This document shows, in pieces, positions 22,178 through 33,500 of a DNA stretch of 64,000 bases. Made by a program: the position numbers and the translations under genes. Under the pieces are notes generated by a model that did not search any database, was not told the origin of the DNA, and saw only the letters and a list, made by a program, of their open reading frames with translations. Each line of letters starts with the position of its first letter. Position 1 is the first letter of the stretch. The stretch covers positions 101,718 through 165,717 of the forward strand of contig MNCI01011117.1 of the NCBI GenBank assembly GCA_015680685.1, written 5' to 3'. Source of the stretch: Gnetum montanum (taxonomy: Eukaryota > Streptophyta > Gnetopsida > Gnetales > Gnetaceae).

Positions 22178-24872
22178 ATGGCACCCAAATCGAGGCATCC
22201 AAAGGATGAAGGATCGTCACAACCAAGGGACAAGTGCCCATGCATGGGAAAGGGATGAGGAGTGCAACCGTTAGAGTTTACGGAGGGCTCTCATGCAATT
22301 GGGCCCTTCCGCGAATGACCTGATGTGGAATCTGTTCACCAGATTCCCCAAGAGGAGATTCCCAGCCTACAATCGCTAGGGGATGAGACTCCTGGGATAG
22401 CACCACAGCTTGAGGTCACCTTGACCCAAGCCTGCCTTGATGTTATCACACCATGCGAGGTGCAACGGATGATCCTCCAAGAGTTAAATTTTGGACCATT
22501 CCTTGCGCACGCACTAGAATATGTGAGGCTCCAATTGCAGACCTCTCTGATGTGGCCAATCATCACAACCAGTGGGGAGTGGTACTTAGGAGAAACCTAT
22601 CTCTTCTGGACGAATTGGCAACTAGGGTCAAGAGTAAGAATCAAAGACATTTATGTCTCTTACTCTTCAGAAGAAATAACGCAAACTCTGGGGTTGCCTG
22701 AAACTGGGACAGATGTGACAGAAATTCCAAAACAGGCCGATCCAGAGGTGAAGGTGCAATGGACCCAACGGTGCTATGGGGTAGAGCGCAAGGAATTTGG
22801 CTCCTTGACCACGACAGAGAGAGTATACTCCAAGATAGCGTCTTACCATTTGAATCCAATAGTAAGACCTAGCAAAATCACATCCTTCTACGCTCGTGCA
22901 TGTGCTGCCTTGAGTGGGAAATTTCCCATGAGTCTTCCACAACTGTTGTTTCTAGAAATTGAAAAAAGGTTCGCTGAGAATGAATGTGGAAGATGAGCTC
23001 TCTCCTTTCCCTGCCTAATCTGAAAGTTATGCAAACGGGCAGGGATAGCATGATACTCTAATGATATCATCCAACGTGCCCCAATTGCCTCGTGGCGAGA
23101 AATGATGAAAGATAAAATGCCTGCCGCCACACAGACAAAGGAAAAGCAGCAACCACCTCCACCACCTATGCAAACAACACATCCGGGCTCACAAAACATC
23201 GCAGAATACATCCGCGAGCTCCGAGAAATGATCTTGAGCCAGCAAGAGCAATCTGGTAGGATTGGTGGAGGAGAAGATACTTTGGTCTATCGCCCTACCA
23301 TGAGCCNGTTGGGTTGCATCAATCTTGCTACGTGAAGTTCCGACATACACATGTACATCTTGTAGTCCATGAATGTTTGGTGCAGGTGCTGCCAGTGCAT
23401 TGAGGACCATAGCAATTGTATCAGCAACCACTTCGGCTACAACTTCCTATCCCTGGTGNGTACATGTGTATGTCGGAACTTCACGTAGCAAGATTGATGC
23501 AACCCAACATGAAGAATTGTTGGATCGACTGGTGGGAACCGGGCAACCACTTCTGGATGTCTTTGACCTTTCGAACAACATCACTGCAACCTAGTCAGAG
23601 CTACTATCGGCAAGGGGTAAGAGCATCATCTTGGAAGGGCAACTAAAAACTACTCAAGCTGCTTGTCAACGCTTGGCAACGAAGGTAGCCCAATTAAGAG
23701 CCCAGCTTGCCGATCTGGCCATCCTCAACTGTGAAATCACCAGAGATGAAGCTTTTCAACAGCTTCAACTTAAACTTCAGGTTGTTGAGGACGTGTGAGA
23801 GACGACGATCCTAGACAAGTCCATAGCAGACGCCCAAGCATATTATTTAGAGAAGGACTTGGCGGAGGTTCTCCAGGAGAACGTGCAGCTGACCACAGAA
23901 GTTCATCGCCTGCACAATGTTGGTGCAGAGAATGAACACATGAAGGATTTCATCCACCAATAGCAGGAGGAGCTAGCCAAGTTGAACGTAGACATAAGAA
24001 GGTTAGCAGCTGAAAATAGAAATATGTCAATGTAGGAGGTTTAGGCATTGCAACAGAAGTCTACAATCGAAATTGTCGCTTGGAAAAATGAGGCCCTGAA
24101 GTTCGAAAAAGGAAAAAGTCATTACAGGGACCAAGTGGGATTGCAAAAGGAGGTGAATGAGAAGCACATTCAAGTCGCTAAAGCCAAGATGAACCAAGTA
24201 CTCCAATAGCTTTGAGAGGGAGGCGATATATGGCCATCCATCTTTGATGGGTTGAACACCTACAACAAAGCAAAAATCTGCCTAAAGGAGCTGCAGATCG
24301 AAGAAATGATAGAATACATGGAATTGGCCAACCTTCGATATGTAAACCTAGCTATGCTCATAGCCAGGAGACCGCGGTCAGAGTTAGAAAAAAAAGTGGC
24401 CTCCTCGTATTCCTTATATGAGGGTGAGTTCCAGGTGCACAAGGCAACAAAATAGAAGCTGGCAACAGCAAATGCGGAACTCGAGGTCCTTCGCACAAGC
24501 TTTGAAGGCCAACGTACCGTCGCAGAGGACTTGGCCCGAAGAATGAATGACTACCAGTAGCTGTAGTCATTAATCCAAGCGTTCGATATCGAACTCAAGT
24601 AGTTCATAGCCTGGTTTGTCAATTTAAAAGAACTCATCCCGACGTTGCCTTGCCCTTGGGAAGTTCGAGTTTCAGCACACATTGGAGAAGTCGCCTAGAC
24701 CGTGAACGACCCCAGAAGCAAAGAAGGGAAAATGAGGGCTCTCTTGGAGGCTTTCCAGATGCCTCCAGAGGTTGCAGCTACCGCAGGACTTCCGACATCC
24801 ATGCCGCCACCTACACATGGGCCAAAGGCTAGAGAGGGTTTGTCAGAACCACCACCCCCAAGGACGGTGTGA
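22178..24872 (+). pseudogene. E3 ORF3
   Basis: The ATG at 22178 directly follows TTTATTGTAG, a good splice acceptor, as in other copies. An open stretch (22325-22996) carries WYLGETY, YVSYSSEEI, TQTLGLPETG and ERVYSKIASYH; LPFPCL is degraded. A linker with TMS motif follows, then the coiled coil (about 23460-24500), ending in LPCPWEVRVSAHIGE and PPPPRTV before TGA at 24870-24872. Between the single Ns at 23307 and 23459 the sequence is reversed relative to E2, which breaks the frame; this is an assembly fault. Other stops are genuine. Confidence 0.78.
23307..23459. other. Misoriented contig between single Ns
   Basis: Bases 23308-23356 are the exact reverse complement of 23460-23508, and 23308-23458 runs in the E2 (minus) orientation although E3 is plus. 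The contig was placed inverted and without merging its 49-base overlap. Confidence 0.9.
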
Positions 24873-25097
24873 TCTTCTTCAGCAATTTTGTGCATCATCC
24901 TACATAGTAGAGGCTCCAAGATAGGTAAGGTGTTCAATTTTGTCTCCGAACACTGCCATTTTTGTAATTTGTTCCCCTCTGTAACTTGGGCACTTGGTCA
25001 TATTTATGTTGTGTCATGTATGTGTTTAAGTTATGTGTGTTATAAATAAGAATCCATACCTTCCAAATTGTAAAGTAACTTGAGGACGAGTTTTTGC

Positions 25098-25112
25098 TCA
25101 GTCGTGGGGATA
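25098..25112 (+). other. E3 polypurine tract
   Basis: TCAGTCGTGGGGATA directly precedes the 3' LTR. Confidence 0.8.
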
Positions 25113-26005
25113 TGATGAAGTGTCAAAAAGTCAATGCGTCGACGCGTCCCCGTCAACGTAGCCTCCCTACATCGACGTGGTGCCGTTTACGCAACCACCC
25201 TTCCCGACTTATAAATATGAGGGCCTTCTACCTCATTTAGGCATCTTTTGAGTAGTTGTAGCGAAGCTCTTACAGTTTGCTCCTACAAGAGATAAAATAT
25301 TTTCCAAGTGCCCGCAGCAGGAGTAAGAAAAGTGATCGGATCTTTATTCAAGCGTTGATGTATCTAAGCCCATTGGCATGACTGCAATAAAGACGAACTG
25401 TTCAAGCATACCTTGCAGCATTTGGACTTAGTTATTTCATGCATTTAATAGTTTAATATGTTTATGCTTTATTAATTACTTGTTTATGCTTTATTAGTTA
25501 CTTGTTGATTATTTATCTTTTCATTATTATAATTTCAATCATTATTGTTCATTCGTAGTTCGTTAAAGACATAAGTACGACCATCTCGAACGTAATCCAA
25601 ACACAAGGTAAACCTAGTGACACTTAACGTCTGGTAACCCAGTAGTGTTAGGAAATGCTCAGAACGTGCTCGAAAGATGGGACCGAATACTTATGCTAGG
25701 AATAGTTAAGATTTAGATTAAGATAATTTTAGATTAATTAATATTCTATCCTTATTTCCCAAGATAATTAGTCACCGAAAATATAATTAAAAAGATATAA
25801 AAATCATTAGCCTTAATCTCACTTAACCAACGTAAACAGAACTTCACAAGTGAGATTAGGATGACAACGACCGTTCTAACCCCAGGTTTCACTAGTTAGA
25901 AGTCTGGTGTATGTTAAGTGCTTACAGTCTGTATATTTTGACCAAGTCACACGTGAACGCTCATGATTCGTATGGTTGGGAGTAGGGATACCTAGCCACT
26001 CATCA
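25113..26005 (+). repeat. E3 3' LTR (893 bp)
   Basis: TGATGAAGTG...CACTCATCA, collinear with the 5' LTR, followed by the ACTGG duplication. It lacks the CCCCGTATACGGGG and CGCATCGATGCG units present in the 5' LTR. Confidence 0.94.
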
Positions 26006-26010
26006 ACTGG
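26006..26010. repeat. E3 right target-site duplication (ACTGG)
   Basis: Matches 12994-12998 exactly. Confidence 0.95.
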
Positions 26011-27020
26011 TACCAACTTTCAGCTTCTTTGATGAGCGTGCAAGGGAACAACTTCAGCTTCTGCCAATCATTGTCAATGTTTTGCAGGGTGTAGGCATCA
26101 TGGAACGCCTGCAGGTGAGTCTGCGGATGGCAGTTGTATCCCCCTTCGAATCTGGGGATGTTATTCATATCAACATGCTTGATCTGGCTATCCTTCATGT
26201 GCCTGCTAGGGATCTGAACTGCCTCAATGATCTGGAGCATACTCGAGGTAGCCAACAACGGCTCATCTGAATCATAGTCCTACTAGGGTTCATGATGTCT
26301 ATGATAATTCCAGCTATCCCTCCTTCATGCTGGCGAGCATCACATGATTGCTCGTGCATTTCCTCATGTTTCTCCTTCTGAACCTTTTTTCCACCATCCT
26401 TTCGCTTCCTCCTACCTCGGTTATGATCAGAGCCCGAGCTAGATGAAGGAGAAGGAGAGCAAGAGGATGGAGAAGAAGGAGAGGGATCTCTCCCTCTACC
26501 CTGATGATGGTCCTGATCGTCTCGTTCATCTTTGCTATGTGACCCTCCATCCCCTTGGGGATCTTGGCCACCTAGATGCTTGGATTGAATCATGGATTGG
26601 AGGACCTGCTACCTCAAGGGAAGTTCGGTTGAATGGGTGTCATGAAAGATGGGATCCCCATCGTCTTGCAGCCCTTGCGAGAATAAGGGATTACTGAATT
26701 GTTTCTCCTTCAGTTGTTCATATCTATCAGCCTGCTGCTGATCTCTTACTCATTGAGCCTTAGTGGGACAATAGTCCCAGTAGTCATGGTCCTCCATGAC
26801 ATACTCTACTCCAAGGTCCTAGATGTCCAATCTGCCAAGATTGTGAAATAGCATCGTAGGGGCCGATCGGTCGAGAGGGTGTACAATATTGTCCTCCATG
26901 TCCCACCATCGTAGATGCTCATCCTAATGCAGGATGAACGTGAAATCAGGGACATACTCATCGAGATGCTTGTACACCACCCGACACTCTTGTGGCACTA
27001 GTGGGGTGGATATCTTTCTC
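26006..27020 (-). pseudogene. E2 gag, 5' part
   Basis: The minus strand encodes the N-terminal and capsid-core parts of Gag, collinear with E3 14120-15145. Visible are the DEYVPDFTFIL block, a serine/proline-rich stretch (about 26440-26480), LLATSSMLQIIEA, FEGGYNCHPQTHLQAFHDA and LKLFPCTLIKEAESWYQ, ending exactly at the E3 insertion point. The start codon lies in or beyond the gap at 27070. A contig join at 27021 duplicates 26932-26979, so 27022-27069 should not be counted twice. Confidence 0.78.
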
Positions 27021-27069
27021 NCAGGATGAACGTGAAATTAGGGACATACTCATCGAGATGCTTGTACAC

Positions 27070-27421
27070 NNNNNNNNNNNNNNNNNNNNNNNNNNNNNNN
27101 NNNNNNNNNNNNNNNNNNNNNNNNNNNNNNNNNNNNNNNNNNNNNNNNNNNNNNNNNNNNNNNNNNNNNNNNNNNNNNNNNNNNNNNNNNNNNNNNNNNN
27201 NNNNNNNNNNNNNNNNNNNNNNNNNNNNNNNNNNNNNNNNNNNNNNNNNNNNNNNNNNNNNNNNNNNNNNNNNNNNNNNNNNNNNNNNNNNNNNNNNNNN
27301 NNNNNNNNNNNNNNNNNNNNNNNNNNNNNNNNNNNNNNNNNNNNNNNNNNNNNNNNNNNNNNNNNNNNNNNNNNNNNNNNNNNNNNNNNNNNNNNNNNNN
27401 NNNNNNNNNNNNNNNNNNNNN
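27070..27421. other. Assembly gap (352 N)
   Basis: Run of N. By comparison with E3 it should contain the E2 gag start, PBS and inner end of its 5' LTR. ORFs spanning it are meaningless. Confidence 0.95.
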
Positions 27422-27919
27422 TGTTTGATTTACGTTCGAGATGGTCGTACTTATGGCCTTTACGAACTACGAATAAGCGATAGTGATTAAGATAACAATA
27501 ATGGAAACTTAAGTAATTAACAAGTAACTAACAAACCATAAACATCTTAAACTACTGAATGCATAAAATAGCTAAGTCCAAATGCTGCAAGGAATGCTTG
27601 AATAGTTCGTCTTTATTGCTGTCACGCCAATGGGCTCAGATACATCAATGCTCGAATAAAGAGCCGATCACTCTTCTTACACCTATTGTGGGCACTTGGA
27701 AAATATTCTATCTCCTGCGGGAACAAACTGCAAGAGCTTTGCTACAACTAACTGAAAAGATGCCTAAATGAGGTGGAAGGCCCTCTTATTTATAGGTCGA
27801 GATAGGCGGCTACGTAAACGGGGCCACGTTGACACAGGGAGGCTATGTCAACAGGCCTGTGTATACACGGCCCCGTATACGCGGCCCAGTCGACGCATTA
27901 ACTTAATGACACTTCATCA
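27422..27919 (-). repeat. E2 5' LTR (outer part)
   Basis: Nearly identical to 5414-5909 of the left LTR and ends (minus-strand start) TGATGAAGTG. GTATAC dyads are present near 27858-27880. The inner end is lost in the gap. Confidence 0.9.
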
Positions 27920-28379
27920 ATGATGAAGAAGAAGTTTGCAAAGTGAGAAATCTCTAAATGAAAGTATGAAGACAATTGTACTAGCCTACCTATGAAGTGC
28001 TAAAGGAGCTTGTAGGAGCCTAGCCCACGTAAGACAAAGAAAGTGGAAAATCCCTAATGACAATGTAAGAGAGTTTGAGAAATCACGATAACAATGAACT
28101 CTGAATTCATCTAAAAGTTGTATCATTGTTAGAGAAAATAATTACCACCAAAAGGTATGAGATCCAAGGAAGAAGTTAGGAATACAATAGCTCATAGATG
28201 ATATGCTTTGGTGATATCACTAAGTTATTTTATTCAATTATGCACTCCTAGGACCTCGTATTAGTGAGATGAGCATTGATCCTTTGAGTGATGATCCTTT
28301 ATGACAGAAAAATTATGAAATATACTTATTATCAAACTTAAAGTCAATCCTAGTCTATTCAATACCCTTCAAAAATTAT

Positions 28380-28665
28380 GCAAAGACTGAAGACATTATA
28401 AAATCTTATGAGTTTTAATGAAGTTGTCTCCTTTCACCAACATTATTGGCATTTTTACTTATGAATTAAAAAAGCAGATTAAATAGGTATTTAAAAATTA
28501 TGTCATTCAAGTGGATCAATTATGGATATAACTTATAATTTTTGCAAATAATATAGCACTAGTTGCAAATTAACTAATAGGATTAGAAGTAATGTTGCAT
28601 TGTCTCAAAAAATTTTGTAATTATATATGATGAGGGTGAACATTGACAAAACAAGTGTTAACAAT
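28380..28665 (+). mobile_element. Degenerate LINE reverse transcriptase fragment
   Basis: Plus-strand frames show decayed non-LTR RT blocks in order: a 'SFHQHYWHF/SPTLLAFLL' region (about 28430), FANNIALVA resembling the catalytic FADDIAL block (about 28540-28565), GLEVMLHCL and a DKT remnant (about 28580-28655). Many stops are present. The assignment rests on weak similarity seen by eye. Confidence 0.45.
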
Positions 28666-28669
28666 GCAA

Positions 28670-28775
28670 TGTTAACCTAGTGGTCTAGGTCTTGGCCTTG
28701 TAACCCCAAGTTACAAGTTCAATTCTACTAGGTAGCACTAAATTATAAACTTCAATAAATCTTGCAAGTTACAAG
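28670..28775 (+). mobile_element. tRNA-derived SINE-like repeat
   Basis: TAGTGGTCTAGGTCTTGG resembles an RNA polymerase III A box and AGTTCAATTCT (about 28716-28726) a B box, about 35 bp apart as in tRNA-derived SINEs. Flanking duplications were not resolved. The rest of 28776-30546 is AT-rich and shows no feature I can support. Confidence 0.45.
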
Positions 28776-30546
28776 TGGAATATGCTATTGTATCAATCAA
28801 AATATATCTATTTCAAATAGTTATGCAACCTACAAAGCTTTGGAGATGTATAGCTTAAGGTCTATGTCTTGACTTGGAATCTTAGAAGAAAATTAAAAAA
28901 CTTCATATATGGTTTTTATTAGATAACTTCAAGGTCAAAGCTCAAGTTTGATGTATTGGAAGTTGTAACATTGTATCAATTCTTGACTAACTATTTGAAT
29001 AATAAAAATAGCACCATTTTAGGTGAGAGTATGAAAATCAAAACAAGAAAGGTGATATCACAAAAGAAAACTATGGGTACAAAAATGTTGATGTACTAAT
29101 GAATTTAAAACAAACTTAAAAATTATTAAAGAGGGCTTTAGAAATATGGAAAAACAAAGCACAAGCACAAAACCAAACACAAAGTTGTTAAAGGTGGCAT
29201 GGATAATGAAGTAGAGTATCTACATGCAACTACTCTTAGATCCATGGAAACATTACTTAGTTGAGTGTGAATGAGATCACATCACCTTAAGGTAGGATAA
29301 TGTGTAACTTGAAATTAGATTGTTAATTATGTCTACTACAAGTTGTAGAAATTGAACATGTATTATCATTCTATCATGAAAAAGATCTCTTCATTAGAAA
29401 ATTGAAAATCAAAAATCTTAAATAAAACTTTATATGTGCTTTCTAAGTTATTATTGTTGGTTCTCAGGCATGACTTAGAAAAAGTGTTTGAACTGCATTA
29501 ATATTAAACATCATTTGAAATAATGATAAAGTACTTGTTTCTAAATCAACTCAAGTTCAAATACAAGTGCAGTTGCTTGACCAAATGAAAATAAGCCTTA
29601 AAATAGTATTTATCTATGAAAACATAATTAAACGATTTTTATAAAATAAGATATTGACATAGTAAACTAACATATTAAAGGTTTCTAAAAATATAAATAA
29701 TAAATAATCTATTTATTTATATGATAAAAACTATTGCTTTAGATTCTTCGTTAGCCAATAATTTTAAAATCCTTGAAAAATTAGTTCATATAAAACGAAA
29801 ATGAAATAGTAAACACAAACGAAAAAATTGAATGTAGATGAATCATCCACTCCTGATACAAGCAAATGTCTAAAAGGACCCTGGTAGCCAAACCCGTATT
29901 GTTTGCCAAAAGCTGATGATCACACAAATTTAAAATGAGTACAATATCATCTCAGTACTATAGTTGCTATCTCTAAACTTAAAAAAAAAAAAAAATTTCC
30001 TTTTTGAAGACTTCGTATCTTAGAATCTTTGAATGACGTCAACACAAAAAATTGATGTTAGAAGTGAATAAATGCATCACGCAAAACAAATTCCTCAGAA
30101 ACGACAAACATTTAACATAATACCTAAACAGCACCGGCAACATAGTAAATGATATGTGAAATAAAAATAATTTTTTAAAAAAATGGCAGCCATTAAAATT
30201 ACTTTTTAGCGTGCATTCTAGGATAACACTACAATGTCATAAAGAATTGTCGCTCTTAAGAACTTATTCTTGTTACCAAAGTTTCTCCCCAACAATAAAA
30301 TGTTGTCCGCAACCAACTAAAAACGATGCCTTTTTAATATACCTTCAAAGGCTTTAAACTATTTGCCATGCCTCAAGTTATTAGTTAAAACCACAACGGC
30401 TTCCATAAGACTCAATTCTGAACTCTGCGGAAAGAAACCCACAGCAGTATTCGGGATTTAAGATCAAGACATTTCAGTGTTGCACCAGATGAAAACGCAC
30501 CTTCTAAAAATTGTTATATTGTTGTTACAAGCCAAAAGAATAAAAA

Positions 30547-33500
30547 CTACAAGGACAAAGCCTTTAATTGATCAAGAACACTAGAAACTAAAGAAACATT
30601 CTCAGGTGATTTTTCCTTGTACTCCTTTATCAAAGCTTGTGCTGCAAGATTCTGCAATTCTACACTTTCTTTTTCGTCCCTATTGCGTCCCTTTGTAAGC
30701 TGACTAATTGCCAATCCACACTGTAATAAAATGTCATCCATGCACAAACAGATGAGAAAAGGTGCTTAACAAAAAATTTCGCAAAAAAAGAAAAAAAGAA
30801 AAAAACTTAAGAGGCAGCACCAAATAAGATTTCATGATCTTGATCAAGATATTGTGTATTTTACCAAGCAAACACCATAAAGCGCACGAATATTTGCTCC
30901 CCCACTAAAATCAATTGCCGCAGAATAATACTTCTTTGCCATTTTCAAATTTTCAAGTCCTCCCATTGTATACAACACCTATGTATCCAAGCAATTATTT
31001 GCAAAACCAAACGGTATATAAGAAATAAAAAATTACATAAATAATACCAACTGCAAACAAAATGCTACCATAAACCTACGTGGCACTGTTTATAAAAAGT
31101 TTTTAAAAAGAGAATAAAGGAGTTGCTCAATTGCACAATGATTGGAAAAATTCAAAATGATTGAATTGCATAATTCCTCTACCAAATTCAATTTCAGTTA
31201 CATTATTTCTTGTCAACACAAGTCCTTGCAATGCTTTCTAGGCATTGGTGTTTACCTGAATTCTTTCAAATACTGATTTTTTATTGTTCCACTCATTAAA
31301 TCGAATGTCTCCTGTCTGTTGCTTTTAGCATCTCAACATTTATTGCATCTACAAAGCATTTATTTGTTGTAGGAAGGCTTACAGAGTAACTTAAACCTGC
31401 TCACTATCATCAAATGCCATTTGAGATTTAGATAATATTGTTTCACCTGTTTCATAAGTTCTCTTTTTAGCTTCATGCACTGCACCATTAATTGTTCTAG
31501 ACTATTCCAAAGGCAACCAACTGTACATAAACAGCCCAATCACTTTTGACAATGTATCAGAACATGAAAGGTGATTTGCGTGCTTCTTAATACATCATAA
31601 TAAGAGTATGAAAATTCTATAAAAGTTGGAAACTAGGTAAATTAATGAAAATAATAGAGAACTGCAAAGAGGTGAAAATTATAATTCGTTCTTTTGAAAG
31701 ATAAAAATTTCCCCAACATAAAATCCATTATATACTTCCCATGTTTGTACCTCCCATCTTTGCTATTAATGATAATTATCATGGTCCATGAAACTTTATT
31801 CATAAACTAGAAAACCTAAGATGTCTACTGCATTACCAATGAAAGGTGGCTCAAATGATTAGCTCATTGTCTGACAAGGATTTACATGAAAGAAGTTGCC
31901 AATTCAAGTCAAACTTGAGGCATTGGTATATTCCTCTTATCTCTAATGTATCATGTTGGCTATATATCTTGGTGTGTACATATAGTCAAATTGCTTCAAG
32001 TTCCTGACACCCCCTCCTGCAAGATGTTTACTTCATTTACTATTTTTTAAGAAAGTGAATATTTATTCTCCAAAAAAAAAATGAAATCAAATATCTAACT
32101 TTAAAGGAAACATATGTAAATGTCATTTATAATTGTTGAAGAAAAGTAGGTTTTATTCTATATATTCTTATGCCTTTCTGAGTTCAATAATTTGAAATTT
32201 GTCCTTCAGCAGAGTTTCAATTAAGTTTCATACATATAAATAGTACATTAACAAAACTAAGAAGTTATCCAGTTTAAATAAGAAAAATATGGATGCACAC
32301 CTCAGCATAAGATAAATGAAAGAACGGATTAAGAGGCTGCGAAACTATCAACTCTTCATAACAGAAAGCTGCCTGCTTGTACCTACATTCAAAAGAAATA
32401 AAATATTTCAAGATATTACCAAGATTTACCGTCACCTGCTAAGAATGTTAAACTATATGTATTTACTTTAAGCAGTTTTTTAGAAAAAAAATATTGTCAG
32501 TACACAAAATATGTTGAATCCCTTATGATAAACCATATAAAAAGATATGGTCTTACATTTGAAGAGAAATGTATAAATCTGCAAGTTCCCTCCATGCATC
32601 AAGATCTGCCATGAATCTGCAGTTGTTAAACAGAACATTACATTAACATACGATGCTAATGTTAAGATGCGTTTATATGTTTATGTATATAAATATATAT
32701 GCCAAAGCAAATCAAACCATGCAAGCTGACTTACACCTCAAGGTACTTTTTGAGAAGTTCAACTGCTTCTGACAGGTTACCTTGGGCTTTAGCTATAGCA
32801 ACTTTCCTTTTCTGAACAAGCTGAAAGCAGACAGAAATCGACTAATCAAATTGATAAAAATGTGAAACCAATAATGGTCATGCAATCAGACCTCATTTTC
32901 AATTTCAATAAGATGTTAATGTACTTCAAGAAATTAAAAATAATACAAGCACTAGATAAAATAGTCAGTTTTCCTTCATCCCTACAATGACTTGGTTAAG
33001 GTGAAAAGTAAATTTATACTATTTAGGTTAGCTGGAGATAAACACAAAAATTGTCAATCCCGGGCCCAGTTGCAAAAGGAGAAAGGTTAACATCAGGTTG
33101 CTTGCCAGTTGTAAAACCATGTCAAATCTCATGCACGGGCTCTTTTCCAGATTTCACATACACTAGGGCATAACCCAAATGCACTGAGCAGAAGTTATAA
33201 GCATGAGAAAAAATGGATAGAGAAGATATTAAAAAATTGCACATAAATCAAACTTTAGCTCTTGATTGAGGTGAATGGAAAAAGAGAACTCATCTAGCCG
33301 ACCCCAAAATGTTGGAACAATGATAGGATGATGATAAGGCTAGCTACAATTCACTACAATAGACAGGTGTTCCTCCTGTCTCTATTTATTTAAGGCAAAA
33401 TTCCTTTCCTAGCCAAGAGCCATTCTTTGTTAGCAACAACTACTTCATATTTTATGTTGAAGTTGAGAAAATAACACTGGTTAGTTAGCAAATGCTCATG

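Larger units (their letters stand above)
12999..26005 (+). mobile_element. E3: complete 13-kb Athila-like Ty3/gypsy element nested in E2
   Basis: It is bounded by LTRs 12999-13931 and 25113-26005 and a perfect ACTGG target duplication. It contains a tRNA-Asp-type PBS, gag, protease, RT, RNase H, integrase, a 2-kb spacer, ORF3 and a PPT. The RT block MDDFSTYG...LNWQKSHLMV and the integrase block WGIDFMGP resemble the Athila lineage. All coding regions carry stops. It inserted in the opposite orientation to E2, hence after it. Confidence 0.93.
5033..27919 (-). mobile_element. E2: gypsy element lacking RT/RNase H/integrase, split by E3
   Basis: The left (3') LTR is 5033-5909 and the right (5') LTR ends at 27919. 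Read on the minus strand the order is LTR, gap, gag 5' part, [E3 insertion], gag 3' part, protease, spacer, ORF3, PPT, LTR. Flanks are ATTAT at 5028-5032 and ATGAT at 27920-27924, a possible target duplication with one mismatch. Without E3 it is about 9.9 kb. The stretch equivalent to E3 17300-20085 (RT, RNase H, integrase) is missing, so it could only move with enzymes supplied in trans. Confidence 0.85.

Noticed and set aside
23308-23458. Genomic inversion within ORF3
   Set aside because: Flanking single Ns and the exact 49-base reverse-complement overlap point to contig misorientation.
26992-27490. ORFs running through N at 27070-27421
   Set aside because: Frames over undetermined bases carry no information.
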